Assembly: GCF_033878955.1 (NCBI RefSeq) | Contig: NZ_CP138858.1 | Span: forward strand, 3,561,001-3,625,000 | Source of the DNA: Coraliomargarita algicola | GTDB taxonomy: Bacteria; Verrucomicrobiota; Verrucomicrobiia; Opitutales; Coraliomargaritaceae | Reading direction: 5' to 3' | Length of the DNA stretch: 64,000 nt | Part shown: positions 35,465-44,822 of the stretch, piece after piece | How positions within the stretch are numbered: position 1 is the first letter of the stretch | How the letters are laid out: each line of letters opens with the position of its first letter | Program-made: the position numbers and the translations under genes | The notes under the pieces: model-generated | What the model was told of the DNA's origin: nothing | What the model saw: only the letters and a program-made list of their open reading frames with translations | Database searches by the model: none

Positions 35465-36402
35465 TTAAATATTTGATCGAAGTCAACTTGCTCCAAAGCA
35501 TCGAGTTGGGAGTGTCTTGAGGCATTGAGTAGCTTGCGCCCTGAGGCTTCAAAGATACTTCGGCATTGGGCAAATGCCTGCCTTTGTTCTTCGAGTTTTG
35601 GAACCGTCCATTTTTCTCCTGGCTTGCGGTAATTCTTGTGGAAGTGATTTTGTTCGCCGGCTGCTTTGAGGACTTTACCCGATTCAGATTCCTCGGTGAT
35701 GGTTTGCGGTTTGACGTCAAAACTGAAATCTATGCCGATCAAATACACTTCAGTGAAGCCCATCAGATAGGCGAGTTGTATTTGATCGATGCAGATCGAG
35801 CAGCCGCCGGAGCGAATGCCCATTTGTAATGATTTTGTAAATCCGGGCTTGGGTTGCGCCTGCAGATGTTTGAAATTCCGGAAATAGTGGTAAACAATCG
35901 GGTTTTGGTGTGAACCGAGTTCATTCGCGACAATGCAAGAGTGTAGTGTTTGGCAGTTCTTGCCAAAATCAGCGTTTAGAATTTCCTCCTGATTGTTGCG
36001 GGCGACGTGGACGTCATTCACAGAGTAATAATCGGGGCGCCAGTTTGTTTCCGGGAAACAGAGATAGATCTTATTGCACGCGAAGGTTGTGAAGTTCCTT
36101 AATCGTTCAAGGTCAGCTGTCTGTAAGCTGGGCCCCATTCCGATGATGACGGCTTTTTGGCCTTGGTGATGGTTGTCGAGCAATTTGAGTCGTTGTAAAT
36201 TTCGGCTTAGAGGTAAGGTGTTGACTGCGACAAGCCCAGATATTTTGCGTAGGTACTGAGTTTTTCTTTGTAGTATTTGGGTGGGCGCGAAATTCATGGG
36301 GCGTAGTATATTGTGAGCTGTTAAGTTGTCTAGCTGAGATTCGGCGTTAGTTGTTGGGCTAGGGCGGCATAGTTTTTTGAGCTTGCCGCAGACTTGAGTC
36401 AT
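35461..36402 (-). CDS. MptE-like/DUF115 protein, putative glycosyltransferase of Maf type
   Basis: From the ATG at 36402 the protein is 313 residues. The core begins KAVIIGMGPSLQTADLERL and continues with TTFACNKIYL, PDYYSVNDV and LMGFTEVYLIGIDFSF. It ends with RSIFEASGRKLLNASRHSQLDALEQVDFDQIF. These lines define the MptE-like (DUF115) fold, which in bacteria includes Maf proteins that attach nonulosonic acids to flagellin. A second member lies at 38648-39496 with the same closing pattern. Substrate unknown. Confidence 0.75.
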   Translation of the reverse strand: MTQVCGKLKKLCRPSPTTNAESQLDNLTAHNILRPMNFAPTQILQRKTQYLRKISGLVAVNTLPLSRNLQRLKLLDNHHQGQKAVIIGMGPSLQTADLERLRNFTTFACNKIYLCFPETNWRPDYYSVNDVHVARNNQEEILNADFGKNCQTLHSCIVANELGSHQNPIVYHYFRNFKHLQAQPKPGFTKSLQMGIRSGGCSICIDQIQLAYLMGFTEVYLIGIDFSFDVKPQTITEESESGKVLKAAGEQNHFHKNYRKPGEKWTVPKLEEQRQAFAQCRSIFEASGRKLLNASRHSQLDALEQVDFDQIFK

Positions 36403-36542
36403 CAAGGATAGTGATGACTGGGATGAGTCGCTTTTCGTGAGTGTGTTGCAGTATCAGTATTCAATGGTCCAATTTTTTATGTGTTTTATTGGCATAATAT
36501 GTAAATCAATTCGTGTTACCTGCTTAACTCATCGGTATAGGT

Positions 36543-37937
36543 ATGCATCTGTTGTGTAGCTTGCTTTCTCTAGTAAAGAGATGGTGTATGTGTTTATGGC
36601 ATTCGCCTACTTTTACCACTTGGGGAAATTATGCGGTTCAGTCGTTACGACTGATTGTGGTGACGCCCTTTCTCTTAAATCGTTTTAATGAAACCGAGAT
36701 TGCTGCGTGGTACCTCTTTGCCTCGTTGAACTTTTTTGGGACGATTCTTGCGCAGCGTTTCGGCTTAACCTTTTCAAGGATGTTTTCGTTCGCGATGGGG
36801 GGAGCTCAAGATTTGTCTCCAGTTCTCACCGGGACTTCAGATCTTGGCGATCAACGCCCTAATTGGTCTGTCTTTGAGCGTGCTTATGGTACCCTTGGTT
36901 TCTTGAATTTGCTTCTTGGTTGGTTCAATGTACTCGCTGCTTTGGGAATGGCTTGGTATGGACTGAGTAATATCTTGGAGGGGTATGGTGATAAAGGAGT
37001 CATCTGGTGTGCCTTTGCTTTGATGCAGGGAACATCATTGCTATCCTTTATGTTCCAGCACTTCCAGATCGCGCTAATTGGCATGAATTATGTGGCTTTA
37101 GTTAATCGCTGGGGCGTTTTCTTTGGTTTGGCTTCTTGTGTTTCAGGAGCCTTATGCTTGTCCGTGGGAGGGGGGCTTTTGCTACTTGTTCTAGCGATGC
37201 AATGTATTCTGTTATGTGGAGTTTATATGAATTGGCGTTTGCTGCATCTCGTTGAAGCGGGACGTGTCATTCATTTTCGAAGTTTAAAATTTGACCGTGA
37301 AGTATTATATTGGGCATGGCAGCCGATTTGGAAGGGGTTTGTCGGACAGTTTGGCTTGATGGGAAGTGTACAGTTAACGGCTCTGATCTATACCAGTATT
37401 GGCAGTAAGCTGGAAGTGGCCTCATTTCTTTTTGCACTTCGTATGATGCAGACGATTACTCAAATTGCGCAGGCTCCATTCAGTTCTGTGCAGCCGCTGA
37501 TGGCTCGTATGGTGTCTACTAGAGACTTGTCCGCTTTCCGCTTACTTGTCCGTCAACGTATCGTTTATGCGCTTTCACTTACGCTTGCAGGTGTGTTGTC
37601 TTGTGCAGTTGCACTTCCTGATATACTTGGTTTGATTGATGCTCAGATTGAATTCATACCAATATCCGCATGGTTGATCTTTGGAGGCTTGTCTATTGTT
37701 GTCAGGTTAGATGTTTTGCTTTGTGCTGTGAGTGCTACCGGGAATCAAATTGTTTGTTATTGGGAAATGGCAATCTCTGCGATTCTGAGTGCAGTTTTAA
37801 TGCTGTGCTTTGGAGACATCTTTGGTATCTATGCACCGATACTTTTTTCGACGATACCCCTGATCCTACTTTTAAACTTTCGACCTTACTATAATGCTAG
37901 AGGAATTCTCGGATACGGTGCGCATTCGATTGAATGA
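36543..37937 (+). CDS. Wzx-like polysaccharide flippase (MOP superfamily)
   Basis: The 464-residue protein is hydrophobic with about twelve predicted membrane segments. It starts with GNYAVQSLRLIVVTPFLLNRFN, the first-helix pattern of Wzx/RfbX O-antigen translocases. It probably flips lipid-linked sugar units across the inner membrane. It lies 140 bases from the divergent MptE-like gene and starts a plus-strand run of sugar genes. Confidence 0.75.
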   Translation: MHLLCSLLSLVKRWCMCLWHSPTFTTWGNYAVQSLRLIVVTPFLLNRFNETEIAAWYLFASLNFFGTILAQRFGLTFSRMFSFAMGGAQDLSPVLTGTSDLGDQRPNWSVFERAYGTLGFLNLLLGWFNVLAALGMAWYGLSNILEGYGDKGVIWCAFALMQGTSLLSFMFQHFQIALIGMNYVALVNRWGVFFGLASCVSGALCLSVGGGLLLLVLAMQCILLCGVYMNWRLLHLVEAGRVIHFRSLKFDREVLYWAWQPIWKGFVGQFGLMGSVQLTALIYTSIGSKLEVASFLFALRMMQTITQIAQAPFSSVQPLMARMVSTRDLSAFRLLVRQRIVYALSLTLAGVLSCAVALPDILGLIDAQIEFIPISAWLIFGGLSIVVRLDVLLCAVSATGNQIVCYWEMAISAILSAVLMLCFGDIFGIYAPILFSTIPLILLLNFRPYYNARGILGYGAHSIE

Positions 37938-37968
37938 TTTTTTACAATAAGAACTACAAATAAATAGT

Positions 37969-38661
37969 ATGAAAATAGCAGTACAAGTTCCGATCAAAGC
38001 ACGATCTAGCACGCGAGTTCCTAATAAGAATTTTCGATCTCTCGCTGGGAAGCCATTTGCTTGTTGGTTGCTAGATGAATTGAATGACAATTGCCCGGAC
38101 GATTGGGATGTCTTTATTGATAGTGAGAATGTCTCAGCTTATGATTTTTTTAAAGATAGATATCCTTCTCGCTTTCAGTTCCATCAACGAAGTGAGTGGT
38201 TTGCCAGTGATGCTGCGAATGGAAATCATTTGATCAGTCAATTTATGACTCTGCATCCTGAGTATGATGTGGTCATACAATTATATGTGACAGCAATTAC
38301 TCTGACCGGTGAGATTATTCGAGAGTCAGTTGAGGCATTTTTGAGTGCCTTAGATCAGTATGACTCGATGTTTTTGGTGACTGAACAAACTGGGTGGTAT
38401 TGGTTTCAGGGGAAAGCGATGAACTATGATCCTGGGCGTCCAGATGGATTGCCTCGGTCACAGGATGCGGTGGTCCTTGAGGAGACTACTGGTTTGTATG
38501 CAATTACCCGTGATGCTGTGATGCGTACGGGTTGTCGTATTGGGCGTCAACCACTCATGTATCGTGTGCCTCATCAATATGCTTTCGATGTGGACACCAT
38601 GGAAGATTTTCACGAGGCGCAGCGTTTGTTGGAAAGGGACGGTAAGCATGCGATTGATTGA
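37969..38661 (+). CDS. CMP-sugar synthetase-like cytidylyltransferase (NeuA/PseF family), copy 1
   Basis: The 230-residue protein starts VQVPIKARSSTRVPNKNFRSLAGKPF, a variant of the NeuA/KdsB nucleotide-binding line 'iPAR.gSkr.p.KN...l.GkPl'. DGLPRSQDAVVLEETTGLYA and YRVPHQYAFDVDTMEDFHEAQRLL follow, as in CMP-sialic acid and CMP-pseudaminic acid synthetases. It would load CMP onto an acidic sugar. It overlaps the next gene by 14 bases. A second enzyme of this class lies at 41491-42159. Confidence 0.8.
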   Translation: MKIAVQVPIKARSSTRVPNKNFRSLAGKPFACWLLDELNDNCPDDWDVFIDSENVSAYDFFKDRYPSRFQFHQRSEWFASDAANGNHLISQFMTLHPEYDVVIQLYVTAITLTGEIIRESVEAFLSALDQYDSMFLVTEQTGWYWFQGKAMNYDPGRPDGLPRSQDAVVLEETTGLYAITRDAVMRTGCRIGRQPLMYRVPHQYAFDVDTMEDFHEAQRLLERDGKHAID

Positions 38662-39496
38662 TCGAACTCTTCAATTCGTGCACAATTTGCATTATCTGTC
38701 TAAGCATTCGCTCGCAGCAGAATCTGGATCAATTTTAAAAGATGCGGTTTCCTGTGCTCTCCGAACTCAATGTTTAGATCCCGATGAATGGTTTGTTGGT
38801 GCTAAAAATAGTTGTCGAGGGGAGCGTATCTTCTTGCTCGGTTGTGGGCCTAGTTTGAATAAAGTCGATTTGTCTCTCTTGCAGGGGCATAAGGTTATGG
38901 GGGTCAATGGCGCGGCTCTCATTGATGGGCTTGAGCTTGATTATTTTGTTTCCGTATCCAATTTTTTTTGGAAGAGTCATGTCGAAGAGATTCAGTCTTT
39001 GAAGTGTCGCCGTTTTATTCCTTATTTTTTACAACAACAGTTGAAATCTGACGCGCCTACGGTTTGGTTGAATACGGTATCGGATAGCGAATACGCTGCG
39101 TTAGATGTTGAAAAACCATGGAAGTTTTCTTTTCAGCCGCAAGAGCATGTATTTCTCGGTGGGACGGTCATCTTTGTGTGTTTGCAAATTTTATATTATC
39201 TAGGTTTTGAGGAGGTTGTGATACTTGGCCTTGATCATGATTATGGAATTGATCCTAGTTCGATCCCAGTTGAAGGTACATATGTAAAGAGCGATCAGCT
39301 CCACGCGCATTTTACTCCTGGTTATTATGACTCGGGGCAACAAGTGCATATTGATATTCAGGGGATGGAGCGAGCCTATGAGTTATCACGTGCAGCATTT
39401 TTTGCAGACGGTCGTCGGATATTGAATGCCTCGCCTGGCACGAAACTTAAAACCTTTGAACAGGTAAATTTTAATTCACTCTTTGAGCTTAGCTAA
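38648..39496 (+). CDS. MptE-like/DUF115 protein, copy 2
   Basis: From the ATG at 38648 the protein is 282 residues. It has RIFLLGCGPSLNKVDLSLL, MGVNGAAL, DYFVSVSNFFW and YYLGFEEVVILGLDHDYGI. Its closing text ADGRRILNASPGTKLKTFEQVNFNSLF parallels the copy at 35461-36402, so the two are homologues. It directly follows a CMP-sugar synthetase gene, which supports transfer of a CMP-activated sugar, as proposed for Maf proteins. The longer frame from 38540 is unlikely. Confidence 0.75.
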   Translation: MRLIDRTLQFVHNLHYLSKHSLAAESGSILKDAVSCALRTQCLDPDEWFVGAKNSCRGERIFLLGCGPSLNKVDLSLLQGHKVMGVNGAALIDGLELDYFVSVSNFFWKSHVEEIQSLKCRRFIPYFLQQQLKSDAPTVWLNTVSDSEYAALDVEKPWKFSFQPQEHVFLGGTVIFVCLQILYYLGFEEVVILGLDHDYGIDPSSIPVEGTYVKSDQLHAHFTPGYYDSGQQVHIDIQGMERAYELSRAAFFADGRRILNASPGTKLKTFEQVNFNSLFELS

Positions 39497-39503
39497 AACT
39501 TAC

Positions 39504-39980
39504 ATGCTTTACGGGAAATTAGATACCCCATCCACCTATCTACCTTTACTGGGGCATCCGATTTGGGAAGAAGCTTTGAATGCCCTACGGCAATTGGATG
39601 CAGGAAGTCCCTTGGGCATTCAAGAGCTTCGAGGGAAAGATATGTTCATCAATGTGCATACCTATGACACCTTGATAGAGTCGGATTGCCGCTTCGAGGG
39701 GCATCGGGACATGATTGACGTGCAATATATAATTCAAGGCGGAGAGTATGTAGATTGGATGCTGAAGTCTGAGCTGCTGCCAGACGGATCATATCAGGAA
39801 GCAACTGATTTTCAGTATTATAAGACCCCGACGCGTCGTCTCAGCACACGTGTGCATCTTAGTGCTGGTTATTTTGCGATTTTCTTTCCTGAAGATGGGC
39901 ATCGACCGCAGCTGAGTGATGGTGTGGCGCCTTCTGTCTTCAAGGCTGTTGTAAAAATTAATCGTATGCTTTTAGATTGA
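39504..39980 (+). CDS. YhcH/YjgK/YiaL-family protein (NanQ-like sugar anomerase)
   Basis: The 158-residue protein has the family lines KDMFINVHTYDT, DCRFEGHRDMIDVQYIIQGGEYVDW and AGYFAIFFPEDGHRPQLSDG. The metal-binding His and Glu of this cupin fold are present. The best-known member, NanQ, speeds opening of the sialic acid ring. Set between two CMP-sugar synthetase genes, a role on an acidic sugar fits. The frame opens at a TTG (39483), but the ATG at 39504 is preferred. Confidence 0.85.
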   Translation: MLYGKLDTPSTYLPLLGHPIWEEALNALRQLDAGSPLGIQELRGKDMFINVHTYDTLIESDCRFEGHRDMIDVQYIIQGGEYVDWMLKSELLPDGSYQEATDFQYYKTPTRRLSTRVHLSAGYFAIFFPEDGHRPQLSDGVAPSVFKAVVKINRMLLD

Positions 39981-40054
39981 AAGCAGGCTGGTTTGCGCGG
40001 TTGAATGTGTTTAATGATTGAGACGTTAACATCGATGCGGACTGCATACATTTC

Positions 40055-40669
40055 ATGACTTACTATAAACACTACCTCAGTACGCACGATGCAGCGCTTA
40101 AGAATTTAGAAATTACTAATCGTGGTGGTGATTTGATGGAACAGGATGTCGGTTTTGATCGCCTTTGTGAGGTTTCTGCCAAAATTCGTGAGGGTGGTTT
40201 CAAGCAGTATTTAGTCGGTAACGGTGCCAGTGCGGCTTTTGCAGAGCATATGGCATTAGATTGGACCAAGAACGGTGGAGTCCCCTCCCATGCCTTTGCC
40301 AATTCGGCTCTGCTGACAGCGATGGGAAATGATCTTGGTTATGAGGAGACTTTCTGCGCGCCCTTGAGTTGGTATGCGAGTAGTGGCGATTTGTTGGTTA
40401 CGATTAGTAGTTCGGGTGATTCGCCCAATATTATAAGAACGATTGAAACCGCGCGTGCTAAAGGTATGGGGGTGGTCACATTCTCCGGGCTTCGGCCTGA
40501 CAATGCCTCAAGACGCTTGGGCGATATTAATTTATATATTCCCGCTAAGACATACGGTATTGTCGAGTGTGCACATCAGCTGCTGTTACATGTCTGGTTG
40601 GACAAATTTATGGGAGTTGCGGAGTGGAATTGTCGTGGTTTTCAGAATATGCGTCAGTGTAAACTATAA
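40055..40669 (+). CDS. GmhA-like SIS-domain phosphosugar isomerase
   Basis: The 204-residue protein has the SIS fold with YLVGNGASAAFAEHMALDW, LTAMGNDLGYEETF, VTISSSGDSPNIIRTIETARAKGM and GIVECAHQLLLHVWLD. These are the sedoheptulose-7-phosphate isomerase (GmhA) lines, including the Ser-rich phosphate loop and the Glu-x-x-His site. It may make a heptose phosphate or a related aldose phosphate. A phosphatase-like gene follows in six bases. Confidence 0.85.
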   Translation: MTYYKHYLSTHDAALKNLEITNRGGDLMEQDVGFDRLCEVSAKIREGGFKQYLVGNGASAAFAEHMALDWTKNGGVPSHAFANSALLTAMGNDLGYEETFCAPLSWYASSGDLLVTISSSGDSPNIIRTIETARAKGMGVVTFSGLRPDNASRRLGDINLYIPAKTYGIVECAHQLLLHVWLDKFMGVAEWNCRGFQNMRQCKL

Positions 40670-40675
40670 TTTAAA

Positions 40676-41485
40676 ATGAGTGTTGAGCTATCAAATGAGG
40701 TAAGCCGCGAGCTTTTGCTACTGGCAGAGCAGGCCGCTCGGAAAGCAGGCGCTCTCTTGCGTGGTGCGTACGCATCCGATGCGGGAGTTCAATCGACCGT
40801 GGGAAAGGATATCAAAACCGAGGCGGATCAGGCGGCGGAACAGTATATTTTGGATCATTTAAGAGCGAGTGGGTATCGCATTTTATCCGAGGAGAGTGGT
40901 TTGTCATCTGAGAGCATCCCAGGCGAGTCTCTGCGGCGGCCTCAGCAAATCATGAGTGCATCCGAGCCTATTTGGATTATCGATCCCTTGGATGGTACCT
41001 ATAATTTTACCAGGGGTTTTCCTGCATGTTGCGTGTCGATTGCCCTATGGGCTGCGAACCAGCCATTGTTGGGAGTCGTGTATGACTTTACTTCCGAAGC
41101 GATGTATTCGGGTATTGTGGGACTAGGGGCGACTTGTAATGGAGTGTCGATCTTTGTTTCTGATACGGATGAGTTGCAACATGCCGCTCTCGCCACGGGC
41201 TTTCCGAGTGCACGGGATTTTAGTCATTCCTCTCTGGTGAGCTTTGTGCAGCAGGTTCAGGAGTTCAAAAAAATACGAATGATTGGCTCTGCGGCATTAT
41301 CGCATGCCTATGTCGCATCGGGCATCCTGGACGCTTACTTTGAAGAAGATATTTGGCTATGGGATGTGGCTGCTGGTCTCGCCTTGGTGAAGGCTGCAGG
41401 GGGGGGCTTTTCTATCTCAAATATTAAAGATTCGTGGCAGCTGACAGTGATGGCTAGTAATTTGAAAATACCTTTTTCACTTTAA
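40676..41485 (+). CDS. Inositol monophosphatase-family phosphatase
   Basis: The 269-residue protein has the two metal motifs of this family: ILSEESG with Glu, and WIIDPLDGTYNFTRGFP. WLWDVAAGLALVKAAGGGFS is the third. Family members act on inositol phosphate, 3'-phosphoadenosine phosphate, fructose bisphosphate or histidinol phosphate. In this operon it could remove the phosphate from the sugar made by the GmhA-like isomerase. That is inference. Confidence 0.85.
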   Translation: MSVELSNEVSRELLLLAEQAARKAGALLRGAYASDAGVQSTVGKDIKTEADQAAEQYILDHLRASGYRILSEESGLSSESIPGESLRRPQQIMSASEPIWIIDPLDGTYNFTRGFPACCVSIALWAANQPLLGVVYDFTSEAMYSGIVGLGATCNGVSIFVSDTDELQHAALATGFPSARDFSHSSLVSFVQQVQEFKKIRMIGSAALSHAYVASGILDAYFEEDIWLWDVAAGLALVKAAGGGFSISNIKDSWQLTVMASNLKIPFSL

Positions 41486-41490
41486 TTGAT

Positions 41491-42159
41491 ATGAATATAG
41501 CAATGATTCCCGCCCGAATGGGCAGTCAACGATTAGCGAAAAAGAATTTGCGTGAACTGGGAGGCATACCTCTCGTGGTGAGAGCGATCCGTAAATGCCA
41601 AGCAGCGAGCTGTTTTGATGAAATATGGCTCAATTCTGAACATCTGGATTTTGCCGACATTGCTGAGGCAGAGGGGGTATTTTTTCATCATCGGCCTGCA
41701 GAGCTCGCCAATGATCGAGCGACGAGTGAGGAGTTTGTTGCAGAGTTTCTCGAACAGCATCGGTGCGAAGTACTCTTTCAAGTGCACAGTATTGCACCCT
41801 TGCTGACGGTGGAGGATGTCAAACGCTTTGTAGCTCAGATGGAGAATTCGCCTGAGTTGGATTGTCTGATGAGTAGTGAGGAGGTACAAATTGAGTGTGC
41901 TTATCAGGGGAAGCCTGTGAATTTTACTTTTGATGAAAAAACAAATTCACAGGACTTGGATCCAGTGCAACGGGTGAGTTGGAGCATAACTGCTTGGCGT
42001 CGAGACGCATATTTGAAGGCATTTAAAGCGGGGCAGTGTGCGACTTATTCTGGTGGCGTTGGCTTCTTTCCTATTAGTCGCTTGGCGGCTCATGTCATCA
42101 AGACGGAGGCCGATTTGGAGTTTGCTGCAGCGGTGCTGCCCTTGGTACCTGATTGCTGA
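41491..42159 (+). CDS. CMP-sugar synthetase-like cytidylyltransferase (NeuA family), copy 2
   Basis: The 222-residue protein starts MIPARMGSQRLAKKNLRELGGIPLVVRAI, close to the NeuA consensus. DEIWLNSEH, FHHRPAELANDRATSEEFV and VLFQVHSIAPLLTVEDV follow. It differs much from copy 1, so the two may activate different sugars. The family Arg-rich first loop is complete. It is six bases after the phosphatase gene. Confidence 0.82.
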   Translation: MNIAMIPARMGSQRLAKKNLRELGGIPLVVRAIRKCQAASCFDEIWLNSEHLDFADIAEAEGVFFHHRPAELANDRATSEEFVAEFLEQHRCEVLFQVHSIAPLLTVEDVKRFVAQMENSPELDCLMSSEEVQIECAYQGKPVNFTFDEKTNSQDLDPVQRVSWSITAWRRDAYLKAFKAGQCATYSGGVGFFPISRLAAHVIKTEADLEFAAAVLPLVPDC

Positions 42160-42177
42160 GTTGTAATTAAATTTTGA

Positions 42178-42990
42178 ATGATGAAATATTGGAAAAATAC
42201 GGCAACCATTGATCGCTTAGTTCCGGAATTATTGCATACCGTGGGGGCGGCTGAAGCAGAGATTGCAGTGATCGGTAGCCAACCGATTGATGTGAGCAAA
42301 ATGCCTAAGCTTAAAGGAATTTTTAAGTGTGGAGTGGGGACGGATAATGTTCCCTTTGCTGCGGCGGAAGCGCGGGGTATCGAAATTTGTATGCCATCTG
42401 AGCATACGAAGCGCTACATCTTTGAAGAGACTGCAAACTTCGCGGTGTATCTTATTTTTCGTATGCTTTTTAGCGATATCGGGGAGGTGGATGCTTGGGT
42501 GAAGCAATCGCGTGGCTTTCTTGGCGATAAGAAGGTGTTGATCATTGGCCAGGGTAACATTGGTTCGCATGTGGTCCGCAAATTGGCACCTTCGGTCGAA
42601 GTGCTGACTTTTGATGTTTTGTATAATCAAATGAATGAATTGCACGATCTCGTTCGGCAGGCAGATGTGTTGAGCTTACATATCCCTTTATTGCCTGCGA
42701 CGAAGGGATTCATTGATGCGGAAAAACTATCGTGGATGCAGGATGGCGCAGCATTAGTGAATACCGCTCGTGGTCCCGTGGTTGATGAGGAGGCTCTTTA
42801 TCAAGAGATCGAAACTGGACGTTTACGTGCGGCGTTTGATGTGTTTTGGGAAGAACCCTATGCGGGGAAATTGAAAGCATTTCATCCGCATAGATTTTTG
42901 ATGAGCCCACATGTCTCTAGTAATTGTGAGGATTTTCTCTCCGGGCTCGCCGTGGATTTTCGAGCTTTCGTCAATCGATTTGAGGACTAA
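42178..42990 (+). CDS. D-2-hydroxyacid dehydrogenase-family protein
   Basis: The 270-residue protein resembles 3-phosphoglycerate dehydrogenase but is about 40 residues shorter than usual. It shows FKCGVGTDNVPFAAAEARGI, the Rossmann turn VLIIGQGNIGSHVVRKL, VLSLHIPLLPATKGFID, VNTARGPVVDEEAL and AFDVFWEEPY. The catalytic Arg (NTARGP) and Glu are kept; the final His (SPHVSSNCED) is also present. It may oxidise or reduce a sugar acid in this pathway. Confidence 0.85.
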   Translation: MMKYWKNTATIDRLVPELLHTVGAAEAEIAVIGSQPIDVSKMPKLKGIFKCGVGTDNVPFAAAEARGIEICMPSEHTKRYIFEETANFAVYLIFRMLFSDIGEVDAWVKQSRGFLGDKKVLIIGQGNIGSHVVRKLAPSVEVLTFDVLYNQMNELHDLVRQADVLSLHIPLLPATKGFIDAEKLSWMQDGAALVNTARGPVVDEEALYQEIETGRLRAAFDVFWEEPYAGKLKAFHPHRFLMSPHVSSNCEDFLSGLAVDFRAFVNRFED

Positions 42991-42995
42991 TTATT

Positions 42996-43982
42996 ATGAT
43001 AAAGTGTGGTATTATCGGGTTCGGAAAAATGGGCCAAATACGTGCGGAAGCGATTGAGCAGACGCAGTTAGGTGAGGTGCTTGCCGTTTATGATACTCGC
43101 GACTTGACGGAGTGTGTATATCCGATTGTGGCGAGTGAAGAAGCACTTCTAAAAGATCCAAATATTGATGCGATTTTTATTTGTACTCCGAATTATCGTA
43201 TCGTTCCTTTAACTAAGGCTGCGCTGCAGGCAGGCAAACATGTCTTTTCGGAGAAACCGCCCGCGTTTACGGCGGCTGAAGTCGAGTCGGTGCGTCGAGT
43301 CGAAGTAGACAGTGGATGTAAATTAGTGTATGGTTTTAATCACCGTCACCATGGGAGTATTCAAAAAATGAAGCAGATCGTCGACAGTGGTTCGATGGGT
43401 AAATTATTATGGATGCGGGGGCGCTATGGTAAAGAGGTGGATGCAGCCTACTTTGATGGTTGGCGTGCGGATCCAAATCTTGCAGGTGGCGGCATTATGC
43501 TAGACCAAGGCATTCATATGCTGGACCTGTTTCTGCATTTCGGCGGAGAGTTTGATGTGATTCATTCGCTCGTTTCGAGCCTCTTTTGGAAGACGGAAGG
43601 TTTAGAAGATAATGTATTTTCAATATTAAAGAATTCTAAAACGGGTGTGTGTGCTTCGCTGCATTCGACTATGACGCAATGGCGCTATCTCTTTTCGCTT
43701 GAGATTTTTCTTGAGGGAGGCGCCTTGATCTTGAATGGCTTGAAGACTTCTTCTGGAGTTTACGGAAACGAAGATTTAGCGATTAAATATAACACTGAAA
43801 ACCCTCAAGGGGGACAGTTTGAGCGTGAGGAGCATATTATCTATCACACAGACCTCTCTTGGCGAGAAGAGGTAACGCATTTCTTTGAGGCCATTTCTAA
43901 GGATACACCGATATTGTTAGGAAATTCCGACGATGCATTGCGCTTGATGCGAGCGATGGATCGTATTTATGAAAATCGATAA
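42996..43982 (+). CDS. Gfo/Idh/MocA-family oxidoreductase
   Basis: The 328-residue protein has a Rossmann start CGIIGFGKMGQIRAEAI, the DAIFICTPNYRIVPLTKAALQAGKHVFSEKPPAFT segment with the catalytic Lys (EKPP), and GGGIMLDQGIHMLDLFLHFGG with the His. These enzymes oxidise or reduce sugars with NAD(P). It is the last gene of the plus-strand sugar run. Confidence 0.9.
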   Translation: MIKCGIIGFGKMGQIRAEAIEQTQLGEVLAVYDTRDLTECVYPIVASEEALLKDPNIDAIFICTPNYRIVPLTKAALQAGKHVFSEKPPAFTAAEVESVRRVEVDSGCKLVYGFNHRHHGSIQKMKQIVDSGSMGKLLWMRGRYGKEVDAAYFDGWRADPNLAGGGIMLDQGIHMLDLFLHFGGEFDVIHSLVSSLFWKTEGLEDNVFSILKNSKTGVCASLHSTMTQWRYLFSLEIFLEGGALILNGLKTSSGVYGNEDLAIKYNTENPQGGQFEREEHIIYHTDLSWREEVTHFFEAISKDTPILLGNSDDALRLMRAMDRIYENR

Positions 43983-43990
43983 CTTCTTTG

Positions 43991-44767
43991 TTATCTGCTT
44001 TGTTTGAGGCAACGATGGATCAACTCGTGTCTTTTTATATTCATTCTGTCTTTTTCGAACTCTGTTAGGTCGAGTTCGTCGAGAATGTCAAAAGGTGACA
44101 CATCAAATCCGGCCGAAGTTAAGCGTTCTTCAATATCTGTCCCGTAAACTCGAACATGATCGCCTTGGCCGAAGTGTTTATAGCGCTCCGTTTCGCTACG
44201 TATATTAGGATCTTCGTAAGTGGTTTCTCCTATGATCGGCACCTGTATGATGGCTTGTCCTCCAGGGCGGAGAATTCTGTATAGTTCGGACATCGCTGCT
44301 TTGTCGTCTTCGATATGCTCCAAAACATTACTACAATAGATCAGATCAAATGCATTATCAGGGAACGACATCTTTGTTATATCTTCTACCTTATCAACAT
44401 TTGGCATGAACAGATCTGTTGTGAGATAACCTTTAATGTTTGCGGCGCGAAATATAGATTCGAGACCCTTTTCGGGGGCAAAGTGTAAAATATCTAATTG
44501 AGTCTCCAGGATTCTATATTTCGCTAAGTATAGGCTGAATAGACGTGTTCTTTCTAATGACTTACAGTGGGGGCAGATTCTCGGACTTTTTTCGAGTTTG
44601 GAGTGGCCATCACCAATGTCACGAACGAGAGGTTGCCAGCTAAATACATTTTGTGAACAGGTCGGACAATAGTAGCGTGACTTGGGTATGCCAATTAGTT
44701 TTTCCGATAGGAATGCACATTGAGATAATGCTCTTAGGACCTTACGTTGGAATTGGACTGTGTTCAT
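43991..44767 (-). CDS. SAM-dependent methyltransferase with an N-terminal zinc ribbon
   Basis: From the ATG at 44767 the protein is 258 residues. Two CxxC pairs, YYCPTCSQN and RICPHCKSLERTR, form a likely zinc ribbon. The methyltransferase half has ILHFAPEKGLE, YLTTDLFMPNV, MSFPDNAFDLIYCSNVLEHIEDD and LRPGGQAIIQVPI. Such proteins sit in O-antigen loci and cap or decorate sugars. The substrate is unknown. The frame extends to 44848, but those residues do not fit. Confidence 0.82.
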   Translation of the reverse strand: MNTVQFQRKVLRALSQCAFLSEKLIGIPKSRYYCPTCSQNVFSWQPLVRDIGDGHSKLEKSPRICPHCKSLERTRLFSLYLAKYRILETQLDILHFAPEKGLESIFRAANIKGYLTTDLFMPNVDKVEDITKMSFPDNAFDLIYCSNVLEHIEDDKAAMSELYRILRPGGQAIIQVPIIGETTYEDPNIRSETERYKHFGQGDHVRVYGTDIEERLTSAGFDVSPFDILDELDLTEFEKDRMNIKRHELIHRCLKQSR

Positions 44768-44822
44768 GTTATATATTTTAATCTGCTGCCAATTAGATCC
44801 TGCGTGTACCAGGGAGTGTTGA

